A stretch of 64,000 nucleotides of DNA from Azospirillum oleiclasticum (GTDB lineage Bacteria; Pseudomonadota; Alphaproteobacteria; Azospirillales; Azospirillaceae), in assembly GCF_013423485.1 (NCBI RefSeq), contig NZ_JABFFR010000001.1, positions 62,001-126,000 of the forward strand. Reading direction: 5' to 3'. The notes below the pieces were generated by a model, which worked only from the letters and a program-made list of their open reading frames with translations, had not been told where the DNA came from and made no database searches. Made by a program: the position numbers and the translations under genes. Shown here in pieces: positions 1-8,158 of the stretch. How positions within the stretch are numbered: position 1 is the stretch's first letter; every line of letters begins with the position of its first letter.

Positions 1-1279
1 TGTCGTCGATGTCGTCCGCCGCGCCGACGGCGGGCTCGCCCTAGGTGGGCCGGGGGAGGTCTTGGATGCCGTGTTGGTCATGCGGCGCTTCGACAGCAAC
101 GGGCTGTTCGACCGGTTGGCCGTTGGCCGCCGCCTGACTCACGACCACATGCGGGCACTCGCGGACCACATCGCCGCCTTCCACGCTGCGGCCGAGCCCT
201 GCCGTGGCGGTGGCGCGTCCTCCATGCGGATCATCGTCGCGCAGAATCTGGAGGAGATGCGGGGGCAGGCCGGGCTGCTCGATCCGCGGACCGTCGACAG
301 GCTGGCCCGGCGCTCCGCCGAGGAGTTGGACCGTCTCGCGCCGCTGATCGAGGCCCGCGCCGCCGCCGGGTTCGTCCGCCATGGGCATGGCGACCTGCAT
401 CTCGCCAACATCGTCCTTCTCGACGGACAGCCGACCCTGTTCGATTGCCTCGAGTTCGACGATGCGCTCGCCACGGTGGACGTGCTGTACGACCTCGCTT
501 TCCTGCTGATGGATTTGGAGCACCGTGGGCTGCGTCCGCTCGCCAACACGGCGTTCAACCGTTACGTCGACAAGGGCTGCGGACTGGAGGGCTTGGCGCT
601 GCTGCCGCTCTTCCTGTCGGTGCGCGCGTCGATCCGCGCCAAGATCGCCGCCGCCGCCGCCCGTCTCCAGCCGGACGATTCCGCCGCTGCCATCAAGCGG
701 GCCGAGGCCGGCGCTTATCTTGAACTGGCGCGGGCGCTGCTGGAACCCCCGCTGCCGCAGCTGATGGCGGTCGGCGGGCTTTCCGGGTCGGGAAAGTCTA
801 CCGTGGCCAGAGCGCTCGCCCCCGACACCGGCGCGGCGCCGGGCGCGCTGGTGCTGCGGTCCGACGTCATCCGCAAGACGCTGTTCGGCGTTTCGCCCGA
901 AACCGCCCTGCCGGAGGACGCCTACACCCCGGCGGTCACGGAGCGCGTGTACGCGACGATCGTGCAACGCGCCACCGTGGCGCTCGAGGCCGGGCATTCG
1001 GTGATCGCCGATGCCGTCTTCGCCCGGGCGGAAGAACGGGACGCCATTGCGGCGGCCGCCGGCCGTTGCGGTGTTCCATTCACGGGGTTGTGGCTGACGG
1101 CCCCGGCCACCGCAAGGGCCGGACGTATCGGCGGGCGCGGGCCCGATGCGTCCGACGCCACCGCCGCTGTGGCGATCCGGCAGGAAAGCTACGATCTTGG
1201 CCCCATGGCGTGGCGGCGCATTGACGCGGATCAATCCGTGCAAGCGGTCCTGCGATGCGCCCGTGAAGCCCTGCCCTGA
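1..1279 (+). CDS. Bifunctional aminoglycoside phosphotransferase-like / P-loop kinase (5' partial)
   Basis: The reading frame is open to the left edge of the window, so the true start is outside it; the first internal start (TTG at 62) would leave about 405 residues. The N-terminal half resembles the APH/choline-kinase fold, with the Brenner-type motif HGDLHLANI and a following acidic FDCLEFDD segment. The C-terminal half is an AAA-type small kinase with Walker A GLSGSGKST. Proteins with this two-domain layout are common beside universal stress genes in low-oxygen regulons of Proteobacteria; the substrate is not known. An FNR-type box for the next gene lies inside its last codons. Confidence 0.85.
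   Translation, partial: VVDVVRRADGGLALGGPGEVLDAVLVMRRFDSNGLFDRLAVGRRLTHDHMRALADHIAAFHAAAEPCRGGGASSMRIIVAQNLEEMRGQAGLLDPRTVDRLARRSAEELDRLAPLIEARAAAGFVRHGHGDLHLANIVLLDGQPTLFDCLEFDDALATVDVLYDLAFLLMDLEHRGLRPLANTAFNRYVDKGCGLEGLALLPLFLSVRASIRAKIAAAAARLQPDDSAAAIKRAEAGAYLELARALLEPPLPQLMAVGGLSGSGKSTVARALAPDTGAAPGALVLRSDVIRKTLFGVSPETALPEDAYTPAVTERVYATIVQRATVALEAGHSVIADAVFARAEERDAIAAAAGRCGVPFTGLWLTAPATARAGRIGGRGPDASDATAAVAIRQESYDLGPMAWRRIDADQSVQAVLRCAREALP
1221..1234. promoter_or_regulatory. FNR/FixK/Anr-type box upstream of the universal stress gene
   Basis: The 14-mer TTGACGCGGATCAA fits the FNR-family pattern TTGAY-N4-RTCAA. It sits in the end of the preceding coding region, 168 bases before the usp start. 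A TACAAT -10-like hexamer at 1314-1319 would place the site near -98, a position compatible with class I activation. It shares 12 of 14 bases with the box upstream of the hydrogenase operon (minus-strand reading). Function is inferred. Confidence 0.5.
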
Positions 1280-1402
1280 CCGGAACGGGGTCGTGATCGA
1301 CATCCGGCGGGTGTACAATCCGATCATGAGGGTGCGAATGAAATCGCTCCCAGCCACGAAGCCCACACAGGGCCCGCTGGACGGTCCTGGGAGGAGAGGA
1401 AC

Positions 1403-2269
1403 ATGCCGCTCAAGACGATCCTGGTGCCGCTGGCCGGTGCCGAAACCGATCCCGTCGCCCTGAAGGCCGCCCTGGTCGTGGCCCGGGACTTCAACGCCCA
1501 CGTCACCGCGCTGTTCGTCAAGCTGGACCCGCGCGACGCCGTCCCGATGCTCGGTGAAGGCATGTCGGGCGCCATGGTCGAGGAGATCATGCGTTCCGCC
1601 GAGGCCGAAGCGAACGTCAGCCTGATGGCTGCGCGCCGCCATTTCGAGGCGGTGGTCGCCGAGGCTTCGGTCGAACTGGCGGACACGCCGCTCGGCATCG
1701 AGGGACCGACCGCATCCTGGCACGAGGTCGTCGGCCGGATCGACGAGGTGGTGCCGGTCGAAGGCCGCCTGTCCGACCTGCTGGTCTTCGCCGTTCCGTC
1801 GGGCGGGGAAGCGAACCAGGCCATGGCCGCGATCGAGACCGCGCTGCTGAGCGCCGGGCGTCCGCTGCTGCTGGTCCCGAAGAACGCGCCGGCGACCATC
1901 GGCCGTAGCGTTGCCATCTCCTGGAACGGCAATGCCGAGGCGGCCCGCGCGGTCACCGGTGCCATGCCCTTCATCACCAACGCCGACACGGTCAGTGTCC
2001 TGACGGCGGAAACCTCCGTCACCCAGCCTGCGGCGGGTCGTCGCATTGCCGATTACCTGGCTTGGCATCGGGTGGATGCACAGCTCACAATCGTCAGGCC
2101 CGGATCGGAGCCGGTCGGCAAGGCCCTGATGGACCGCGCTGCCGGACTTGGTTGCGACCTCCTGGTCATGGGGGGATACGGACACAGCCGGATGCGGGAA
2201 ATGATCCTGGGCGGTGTTACCCGCTACGTGCTCAATCACGCCGGATTGCCGGTGCTGATGGCCCATTGA
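1403..2269 (+). CDS. Tandem-domain universal stress protein (UspA family)
   Basis: A 288-residue protein of two fused Usp domains, the usual size for tandem UspA proteins. The second domain keeps the nucleotide-binding glycine motif (GGYGHSRMREMILGGVT, near the C terminus) typical of ATP-binding Usp proteins; the first domain lacks a clear copy. A strong ribosome site (GGAGAGGAAC) precedes the ATG. Usp proteins are cytoplasmic and linked to survival under starvation or low oxygen. The upstream FNR-type box and the adjacent kinase-like gene fit such a role, though the specific ligand or partner cannot be read from sequence. Confidence 0.9.
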   Translation: MPLKTILVPLAGAETDPVALKAALVVARDFNAHVTALFVKLDPRDAVPMLGEGMSGAMVEEIMRSAEAEANVSLMAARRHFEAVVAEASVELADTPLGIEGPTASWHEVVGRIDEVVPVEGRLSDLLVFAVPSGGEANQAMAAIETALLSAGRPLLLVPKNAPATIGRSVAISWNGNAEAARAVTGAMPFITNADTVSVLTAETSVTQPAAGRRIADYLAWHRVDAQLTIVRPGSEPVGKALMDRAAGLGCDLLVMGGYGHSRMREMILGGVTRYVLNHAGLPVLMAH

Positions 2270-2364
2270 GGATCGACGTGCGGCCTTGCGCCGTAACCGG
2301 ACAAGTGCCCCGCGTCGGTTGGACGTCAACCGGACAAGACCGGCTCCTAGGAAGGAGACGGCCC

Positions 2365-2649
2365 ATGTTGACGATCGACGACTGCATCGCGCTCAGCGAC
2401 CTTACCGAAGAGGAGGTCGACGCGATCGCGGAGCATGAGCATCTGCCCGAAATGGTGGCGGTGGAACTGGGCAGCTATCTCGTCCACACGGTGGAGGGCC
2501 AGCGTCGCATCGCCGGCTTCATCCGCGACGACATCGCGCATGCCAGGGCACACGGCAACCACCGCCACGCGGCCACGCTGGTCATGGTGCTCCGCCACTT
2601 CATGGCCGGCCACCAGCCCGCGCGGCTGGAGCGGAACCAGACGGGATGA
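2365..2649 (+). CDS. Conserved small hypothetical protein (94 aa)
   Basis: Starts at the ATG behind a good ribosome site (GAAGGAGACGGCCC). The 94-residue product is acidic at the front (DLTEEEVDAIAEHEHLPE) and basic and histidine-rich behind, predicted helical and soluble, with no signal peptide or membrane segment. I recognise no characterised family. It lies between the universal stress gene and another small conserved gene, all on the same strand, so it may belong to the same stress or low-oxygen group; that link is positional only. Confidence 0.7.
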   Translation: MLTIDDCIALSDLTEEEVDAIAEHEHLPEMVAVELGSYLVHTVEGQRRIAGFIRDDIAHARAHGNHRHAATLVMVLRHFMAGHQPARLERNQTG

Positions 2650-2671
2650 TCCGTCATTGACGCAGGAACGA

Positions 2672-2700
2672 GGGCGCGGGGCCGTGCAGGGCCCGCGCCC
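2672..2700 (+). terminator. Intercistronic GC-rich stem-loop
   Basis: GGGCGCGGG (2672-2680) pairs perfectly with CCCGCGCCC (2692-2700) around an 11-base loop, between two small same-strand genes. There is no T-tract, so it is more likely an RNA-stabilising or attenuating hairpin than a full terminator. Confidence 0.35.
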
Positions 2701-2722
2701 GAATCCAGCGAGGAGGGATGCC

Positions 2723-3082
2723 ATGACCCTGCGAACGATCCGTCTCGAACTTGCCCGCACCGCCGGTCATCCCGAAGGAAGCGCCGACTACGGGTACGAG
2801 TTCAAAGCCCCGCTGGACAGCGACGGTTATTTCGACGCCGCCGCCTGGCGCGCCCACAAGGGCGATTGCACGGTCCATCGCTTCTGGCGCGGCGAGGACG
2901 ACCAGTTCGGACAGCTGGTCCATCGCGGCAGCCACTGGCTTTTCGACTACGACGAGGCCGATACCGACGACGACGAGCCGATCTTCCGCTTCGACCGGCA
3001 TGTCTTCCGGGAAGGTGAATACATCACGATCACGGAGCATGACGAGCAGCAGCGGACATTTCGGGTGGTGTCGGTGCGGTGA
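2723..3082 (+). CDS. Conserved hypothetical protein (119 aa)
   Basis: Begins at the ATG preceded by AGGAGGGATGCC. The 119-residue product is soluble and acidic in the middle (a run of Asp/Glu near residues 75-85), with alternating hydrophobic residues suggesting a small beta-rich domain. The last part (HVFREGEYITITEHDEQQ) looks like paired beta strands. No known family is recognised and no catalytic motif is visible. A stem-loop separates it from the preceding small gene and a probable terminator follows it, so it may be transcribed on its own or as the last gene of the usp group. Confidence 0.7.
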   Translation: MTLRTIRLELARTAGHPEGSADYGYEFKAPLDSDGYFDAAAWRAHKGDCTVHRFWRGEDDQFGQLVHRGSHWLFDYDEADTDDDEPIFRFDRHVFREGEYITITEHDEQQRTFRVVSVR

Positions 3083-3088
3083 TCGGTC

Positions 3089-3130
3089 AAGACGCGTCAG
3101 GGGGCGTGGCTTGCGTCTTCGCGCTTTTTT
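3089..3130 (+). terminator. Probable intrinsic terminator
   Basis: AAGACGC (3089-3095) pairs with GCGTCTT (3113-3119) and is followed five bases later by six T residues (3125-3130). The 17-base loop and the gap before the T run make it weaker than a textbook terminator. Confidence 0.5.
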
Positions 3131-3184
3131 AACGGCGGGGCGCCCACTGTCCGCTGGCGCTGGCAGTGATGTGGAGGGGACCCG

Positions 3185-4774
3185 TTGGCATCGGACAGGT
3201 TCCCCCCGGACGGCTGGAGCATCACCCGCAGGGATCGGGTGGCGCATGCCATGATCCAGGCGGTGGCGGGGCATCCGTCGGGAATGGTGGTGGCCGACGC
3301 GTCGGGCGTGGTCGATTACGTCAACGACCGTTTCACGGTGCTGACCGGCCTCTTGCCCGAAGACATCCCTGACCTCGACGCCTTCGCCCACGCCTTCACC
3401 ATCGCAGGGGCAGAGCCGTTCCGGGGCATGTGGGGCCGCATCGCTGGCGGTGACCCGTGGCGCGCCGAGTTTCCGGCGCTCCACCGCGATGGCCATCATT
3501 ACTGGGTGGCGGTCGAGGTGACCCCGGCGATCGGGTCGGACGGCGGCATCGCCGCGATCGTGGCCACGGTGCAGGATGTGACCGAGCGCCTGCGCATGGA
3601 GGAACACATCCGCCGTGTCCAGAAAATGCAAGCGGTCGGCGTCCTGGCCGGCGGGATCGCCCACGACTTCAACAACATCCTGACCGTCATCCTGGGCCAT
3701 GCCCACCTTGCCCATGATTCACTTCCGCCGGACAGCGAGGCGCGTGATGATCTGGCCCAGGTGCTGACGGCGGCCGACCGCGCCAAAGGCCTCGTCAACC
3801 AGCTCCTGACCTTCGCTCGCAAGGAACGGGTGGCGCGGGAGGAGGCGGATCTCGGCGCGCTTGTCGAGAGTGCCCTGCAACTGGTCGCACCGACGATCCC
3901 CCATGACGTGTCCGTACGGTTCGACCGCGGCGGCGATCCGCTGCCGGTGCTCGTCGCTCCCGCGCAAATCCAGCAGGTGGTCGTCAATCTCTGCCGCAAT
4001 GCCGTCGACGCGATCGCCGACCGTGAGGGCGGCCCGGGCAACATCGTCGTCACTCTGTCGCAGGCGACCGCCGATGCGGTCCGTTCGGTCATGGGCACGC
4101 GGGCTCTGCCGCCGCCCGGCCGCTTCGTCGAACTGTGCGTGTCGGACACCGGGTGCGGCATGGACAAAGCGACGCTCGCGCGGATTTTCGAGCCATTCTT
4201 CACGACGAAGCCCGTCGATAGGGGCACCGGGCTGGGGCTTGCCGCGGTGCATGGTATCGTTGCCGAGCATGGCGGTGCCATCGATGTGGTCAGCCACCCC
4301 GGCGGGGGATCCCGCTTCACCGTCTTCCTGCCTCTGGCCGGCCGCGGCCCGACGCGGGGACGGGAAGCCGCGGCCGGACGGGGCGGGCGCGTGCTGGTCG
4401 TTGACGAGGCTCGCGCGTTGGGCGGCGTGACGGCCCAACTGCTGCGCTCGCTCGCTGTTCGGGTGGTGACCGCCGTGCTGCCGCGGCGCGCCCTGGCGCT
4501 CCACGCGATCGCACCCGACCGTTTCGATCTGGTGGTGCTGGTCCAGCCGGAGGCGGGTGCGGCGTGGAAGCTCTTGACGCTCGCCCGTGCTTTCGCGGCA
4601 TCGTCCTCCGGCGTGCCGATCCTTGCCTGCGCCCACCCGGACGTGGAGCTGGAGGGAGCGGCTAGTGCGGCGGCGGGTATCGGCTGGATCGTCCGCATGC
4701 CGTTTTCCGCGTCGTCGTTCGTGGCGCTGGTCGGACAGATCCTGGACGAGCGGGCCAGCCGCGACACGCAGTGA
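3185..4774 (+). CDS. PAS sensor histidine kinase with a degenerate C-terminal receiver
   Basis: A 529-residue soluble kinase with no membrane segment. A PAS domain (about 20-135) is followed by a HisKA H-box (GGIAHDFNNILTV, phospho-His about residue 160). The ATPase domain has its N-box at NLCRNAVDAI, a DTGCGMD G1 box and GTGLGL near 348. Residues 400-525 look like a receiver, but the expected phospho-Asp position is Val (about 453) and the conserved Lys before Pro-Phe is replaced (VRMPF), so it probably cannot be phosphorylated. The chosen start is a TTG behind GGAGGGG. The next gene encodes an intact receiver, a likely partner. Confidence 0.85.
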   Translation: MASDRFPPDGWSITRRDRVAHAMIQAVAGHPSGMVVADASGVVDYVNDRFTVLTGLLPEDIPDLDAFAHAFTIAGAEPFRGMWGRIAGGDPWRAEFPALHRDGHHYWVAVEVTPAIGSDGGIAAIVATVQDVTERLRMEEHIRRVQKMQAVGVLAGGIAHDFNNILTVILGHAHLAHDSLPPDSEARDDLAQVLTAADRAKGLVNQLLTFARKERVAREEADLGALVESALQLVAPTIPHDVSVRFDRGGDPLPVLVAPAQIQQVVVNLCRNAVDAIADREGGPGNIVVTLSQATADAVRSVMGTRALPPPGRFVELCVSDTGCGMDKATLARIFEPFFTTKPVDRGTGLGLAAVHGIVAEHGGAIDVVSHPGGGSRFTVFLPLAGRGPTRGREAAAGRGGRVLVVDEARALGGVTAQLLRSLAVRVVTAVLPRRALALHAIAPDRFDLVVLVQPEAGAAWKLLTLARAFAASSSGVPILACAHPDVELEGAASAAAGIGWIVRMPFSASSFVALVGQILDERASRDTQ

Positions 4775-4786
4775 GGGGAGGAGCCG

Positions 4787-5161
4787 ATGGCGAGCGTCCT
4801 GGTCATCGACGACGACGAGATGGTCCGCACCATGCTGCTCCGCACCCTTGCGCGGGGAGGGTACGAGGCGATCGGCGCCTGCGACGGGGTGGACGGGTTG
4901 GCGCGATTCCGGCAAGCGCCTTGCGACCTCGTGATCACCGACATCTTCATGCCGAACAAGGAAGGCCTTGCGACGATCATGGAGCTGCGGCGCTGCTTCC
5001 CCGACATCCGCATCGTGGCGATTTCCGGCGGCGGGGCGCGGGCGTCGCTCGACGTGCTTCCGGTGGCGGAGGCGCTCGGCGCCTGCCGCACGATACGGAA
5101 GCCCTTCACACCGCAAGAGGTGCTGGCAGTGGTGCGCGAGGTTCTGGGGGATCCTGGCTGA
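4787..5161 (+). CDS. Single-domain response regulator (CheY-like)
   Basis: A 124-residue stand-alone receiver domain. The acidic pocket (IDDDE, residues 7-11), phospho-acceptor Asp52 in VITDIFMP, and Lys105 in IRKPF are all present, so it should be phosphorylatable. It has no output domain and would act by protein contact. It starts 12 bases after the PAS kinase with its own ribosome site (GAGGGGAGGAGCCG), so the two form a two-gene unit. The intact receiver may replace the degenerate one carried by the kinase. Confidence 0.9.
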   Translation: MASVLVIDDDEMVRTMLLRTLARGGYEAIGACDGVDGLARFRQAPCDLVITDIFMPNKEGLATIMELRRCFPDIRIVAISGGGARASLDVLPVAEALGACRTIRKPFTPQEVLAVVREVLGDPG

Positions 5162-5176
5162 CGGTCGGTCGTGCCT

Positions 5177-5338
5177 TCACGCGGCGAGCGGCGAGCGCTC
5201 CGCGTGGCGGCGATCGTGACGGACCCGCTCGATCAAGCGCAGGATATGTTCGCGCGTGAACCCGTCGCGGGCCATCATCGCGATCACGATCGGCTCGTCC
5301 AAGAGTTCGGACAGGGTCGGCTCCCGGCGATGATTCAT
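5177..5338 (-). CDS. Small hypothetical protein (53 aa)
   Basis: The start is the ATG preceded by GGAGGAGACC on the minus strand; an upstream in-frame extension looks non-coding. The 53-residue product has a leucine/isoleucine-rich helical middle (LSELLDEPIVIAMMARDGF) and a basic arginine/histidine-rich tail, reminiscent of a small helix-turn-helix-like or regulatory peptide. No family is recognised. It is convergent with the preceding response regulator, 15 bases apart. Confidence 0.55.
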   Translation of the reverse strand: MNHRREPTLSELLDEPIVIAMMARDGFTREHILRLIERVRHDRRHAERSPLAA

Positions 5339-5490
5339 GGTCTCCTCCCAGTTGGCGCCCTCATCCGGCAGCGCCTTTGTCGTTGGATATGGTTGCGCAA
5401 GATATTTGCGCAAGCCTAGCGCGATAAGAAACAATTGGCCAGAGGCTGCTTGGGATTGTCTTTAAGCGATGGTCGGGGGACGCTAGCGTT

Positions 5491-5880
5491 TCAGGTTCGT
5501 TCCCGCATGATCGTGGCGCCGCGGGCGGGCTCATCCGTGCGCACGCCGGACAGGGCCACCGAAACCTTTGTCCGCGTCACTTTCGGCAGGCCGATCGTCA
5601 GATCGGCGGCTTTTTCGGCAAGGCGTCCGGCATCGGCCGCGGTCTCTTCGGCGCACAAGTCCCGCAGAGCCTGCACGATGTCTTCATAGGACATGACCGC
5701 CGCGATGTCGTCGGGGAACTCGGGGCCGGGGTGCAGGACCGTCAATTCCAGGTCGAAGCGTGCCGTCGCACCGTCCCCCCCGGGCAGGATGACGGGCGCC
5801 CGGAAGCCGGTGAGCAGGATCGTGTAGGTGTCGGCCCCACCGGCTGGGCCGGTTCGGCGCGCTGCGAAGTCGTTGCCCAC
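5491..5880 (-). CDS. Dihydroneopterin aldolase-like (FolB fold), catalytic residues not conserved
   Basis: A 129-residue protein downstream of folK on the same strand. The FolB tunnelling fold is suggested by its length, the position, and the MSYEDIVQALRDLC segment, which matches the conserved SYxDI region of FolB. However, the N-terminal catalytic Glu region is replaced by ILPGGDGATARF, and the usual Lys-Pro near the C terminus is replaced by SGVRTDEPARG. By family knowledge it may not be a normal 7,8-dihydroneopterin aldolase; it could be a divergent enzyme or a binding paralogue. The folate context supports a pterin link. Confidence 0.6.
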   Translation of the reverse strand: MGNDFAARRTGPAGGADTYTILLTGFRAPVILPGGDGATARFDLELTVLHPGPEFPDDIAAVMSYEDIVQALRDLCAEETAADAGRLAEKAADLTIGLPKVTRTKVSVALSGVRTDEPARGATIMRERT

Positions 5881-5962
5881 GGTTGATGCTCTCCACGGCG
5901 GCGGCTCCGCCGCGACGCGACGGCACTATAGCGGGCACGCCGTGGAATGCCAGTGCGGCCCG

Positions 5963-6490
5963 TCACACCGCCTGGGCCAGCGGTGCGGACGCCAGACCGT
6001 TCAGGCGGGCGGCGTGCAGCCGCACCGTGTCCTTACCGGGGACCGCGGCCAACAATTCCTCCACGCTGCGGTCGAGCACGGGGTGGCGGAGTTGCGGTCC
6101 CAGATCGGCCAATGGACGCAGCACGAAGGCGCGTTCCGCCAACCGCGGGTGCGGGATCTCCAGTTCCGGCAACGCCACCTGGGAATCCCCGTACAGCAGG
6201 ATGTCCACATCGATCGGGCGCGGCCCGAAGCGCTGGCCGTCCCCGGCCCGGCCGAGCGACGCCTCCACCCGCTTCACGAAACGCAGCAGATCGATCGGTG
6301 CCAGATCGGTGCGGCCCCGAATGGCCATGTTGAGGAAGGCCGGCTGGTCGGTCACGTACATGGGTGCCGTCTCGTAGACCGCGGACAGGTCATCGATCCA
6401 GACACGGGCCGCCAGTGCATGGATCGCCACTTCGAGATTGGCCCCGCGGTCGCCGAGATTGCTGCCGAGCGCAAGATGGACGATGGTCAT
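5963..6490 (-). CDS. folK: 2-amino-4-hydroxy-6-hydroxymethyldihydropteridine pyrophosphokinase
   Basis: HPPK transfers pyrophosphate from ATP to 6-hydroxymethyl-dihydropterin in folate synthesis. The family signatures are clear: LALGSNLGDR at the N terminus and FGPRPIDVDILLYGD in the centre, with IPHPRLAERAFVL following. The start chosen (MTIVHLALG) places the first strand at the N terminus as in other FolK proteins, giving 175 residues; an in-frame ATG 42 bases upstream is possible, and neither start has a strong ribosome site. The folB-like gene follows after 82 bases, probably co-transcribed. Confidence 0.92.
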   Translation of the reverse strand: MTIVHLALGSNLGDRGANLEVAIHALAARVWIDDLSAVYETAPMYVTDQPAFLNMAIRGRTDLAPIDLLRFVKRVEASLGRAGDGQRFGPRPIDVDILLYGDSQVALPELEIPHPRLAERAFVLRPLADLGPQLRHPVLDRSVEELLAAVPGKDTVRLHAARLNGLASAPLAQAV

Positions 6491-6637
6491 GATGAAATGT
6501 CCCGAGTCGGTAACATTTGGTTGTCGTGTCATATCACGTTCATACCGCTGTCACCCGTGCGAAGCGGTGGACAGGGGCGATCGGGGCTGGAGTGTTGCGC
6601 GCGCGCATCCCCCGCGCGGTTGGGCCGGAAGTGTCGC

Positions 6638-6662
6638 GGAACCGGAATCCTGGCTGCACGTT
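6638..6662 (+). promoter_or_regulatory. EcfG-type general stress promoter upstream of the lipoprotein gene
   Basis: GGAAC (6638-6642), a 16-base spacer and CGTT (6659-6662) match the alphaproteobacterial EcfG/sigma-T consensus GGAAC-N16/17-CGTT exactly. The lipoprotein ATG is 44 bases downstream. About one such match would be expected by chance in the whole window on both strands; the intergenic position and orientation favour function. Confidence 0.5.
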
Positions 6663-6705
6663 CCTTGTGCGTCGCGACAACGGATGCAGGAAGAGGGAGG
6701 TCGGA

Positions 6706-7137
6706 ATGCGCGGAGCCTCGGGGTTGATGTTGATCTCAGCGGCCTGCGTGCTGGCCGGATGCGCGTCCGGGCCCGGGGGCGAGGTGGCGACGCGGGCACA
6801 GAGCCAGCTGGTGGGCATGCCGAAGGCGCGCCTGCTGTCCTGCGCCGGGGTGCCGGCCCGTCAGGCGGAGGCTGCCGGCAACGAGTACTTCACCTATGTC
6901 CAGCGGCCGAGCTATGCGGGTGGTGGCCCGTCCACGAGCATCGGGGTGGGCGGCGGCAGCGGTGGCGTGGGGGTCGGGCTCGGCTTCGGGTTGCCGCTGT
7001 TCAGCTCGGGTGGGGACAGTGGCTGCGAGGCGACCTTCACCATCAGCGGCGGCGTGGTCCAGCGGTTGACCTACCCGGCCGGCTCGCACCTTCCGTCCTG
7101 CGCCGCGATTGTCGAGAACTGCGTTCCGCCGTCCTGA
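6706..7137 (+). CDS. Small glycine-rich lipoprotein
   Basis: A 143-residue protein with a lipoprotein signal peptide (lipobox LAGC, Cys about residue 19) and a strong ribosome site (GAAGAGGGAGG). The mature part contains a glycine/valine/serine-rich low-complexity stretch around residues 80-105 and four further cysteines (LLSCAG, SGCEA, LPSCAA, ENCVP) that could form disulfides. It resembles small outer-membrane lipoproteins of unknown role found in Azospirillum-type genomes. A consensus EcfG promoter just upstream suggests general stress control. Confidence 0.75.
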   Translation: MRGASGLMLISAACVLAGCASGPGGEVATRAQSQLVGMPKARLLSCAGVPARQAEAAGNEYFTYVQRPSYAGGGPSTSIGVGGGSGGVGVGLGFGLPLFSSGGDSGCEATFTISGGVVQRLTYPAGSHLPSCAAIVENCVPPS

Positions 7138-7144
7138 TCGCCGG

Positions 7145-8158
7145 TCATTGCCGAGGCAGGCAGCCGAGGCCGCTGGCCGTCACCAGCCCGCAGAAGATGC
7201 GCACATCGTCGCGGTGCGCGAAGCCCGTGGCGACGATCCGCCATGCGGTGCGGCCGTCGCCCAGCCTCACCGTGCGCACCGACAACTCGTGCCCTTGCAA
7301 CAGGTGGGGCGGGACGATGCCGCGGATGCGGGACAGTTCGGTGGCCGTCGATGCCTCGCTGAACAATGTGGCGAGCTGGGCGAAGGGCCCGGCGATTGCG
7401 TCCGCCGGGGGCGCCGTCATGGCGTGCTGCGGCTCGATCGCCGCTGGGGAAGCCGGCGGGGGCATGGATGCTGACCCGCTCGCGACCGCGCCGCGGGCGG
7501 GGTCGGCCATGGTTGCCAGCGGGCTGGCCGGCGCCGGTTCCGCCTGTGCTGGTTCAGTCCGTGCCGGTTCCGCGGGCAATGCCGCTTCCACGCTGACGGC
7601 GGGTGCGGTGACCGGTGGTTCAGGCTGTACGATCGGCTCGGCCGATGCCGGTGGTGGAGCGGGTGGCGCGTTCACCTCCGCCGCCATCGACGTGGGCGAC
7701 GACGGTTTTGCCGCGTCGTGATCCGGCGGCGACGCCGGGGCTGCCACCGCGTCCGGCAACCCGAGATCCCGCCTGAGCCGCCGCACGGCGTCCGCAAGCG
7801 GGCCGAATCGAGTGGGGTCCGCGTCGCCGAGAAGCTGCCGGGCGCGGCCGGCGTCCACCGGCACGCCGATGCCGTCGGCGTGCATGCGGGCCGCGCCGTA
7901 GATCCCGGCCGGGTGCCCGGCGCGCGCCGCACGGTCCAACCAAGCCGATGCCGCGATCGGGTCCGATTCGATCCGCATGCCCCGGAGGTAGAGGACTCCC
8001 AGGAGAGCTTCCGCCTGGCCGGGGCCGCTGTCATCGATCATCAGCCCGATCGTCTCGTCGGACAGCGCATCGCGATCGCCCGACGCTCTTGCGGGTCCGG
8101 CCGCCACCGCGATGAGGGTCGCGGCAACGAGGGCGAGAACAGATACGATTGGGGACAT
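7145..8158 (-). CDS. Periplasmic Sel1-repeat protein with SPOR-like C terminus
   Basis: The start is the ATG that gives a clean signal peptide (SVLALVAATLIAVAAGPARA); upstream in-frame codons do not look coding. The 337-residue product has one or two Sel1/TPR-like repeats (AEALLGVLYLRG, AGIYGAARMHADGIG), a long Pro/Ala/Glu-rich linker (about 180-270), and a C-terminal segment with SPOR-like alternation (RTVRLGDGRTAWRIVATGF). SPOR domains bind denuded peptidoglycan at division sites, so a cell-envelope role is likely; no enzyme motif is seen. It ends 7 bases from the convergent lipoprotein gene. Confidence 0.7.
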   Translation of the reverse strand: MSPIVSVLALVAATLIAVAAGPARASGDRDALSDETIGLMIDDSGPGQAEALLGVLYLRGMRIESDPIAASAWLDRAARAGHPAGIYGAARMHADGIGVPVDAGRARQLLGDADPTRFGPLADAVRRLRRDLGLPDAVAAPASPPDHDAAKPSSPTSMAAEVNAPPAPPPASAEPIVQPEPPVTAPAVSVEAALPAEPARTEPAQAEPAPASPLATMADPARGAVASGSASMPPPASPAAIEPQHAMTAPPADAIAGPFAQLATLFSEASTATELSRIRGIVPPHLLQGHELSVRTVRLGDGRTAWRIVATGFAHRDDVRIFCGLVTASGLGCLPRQ

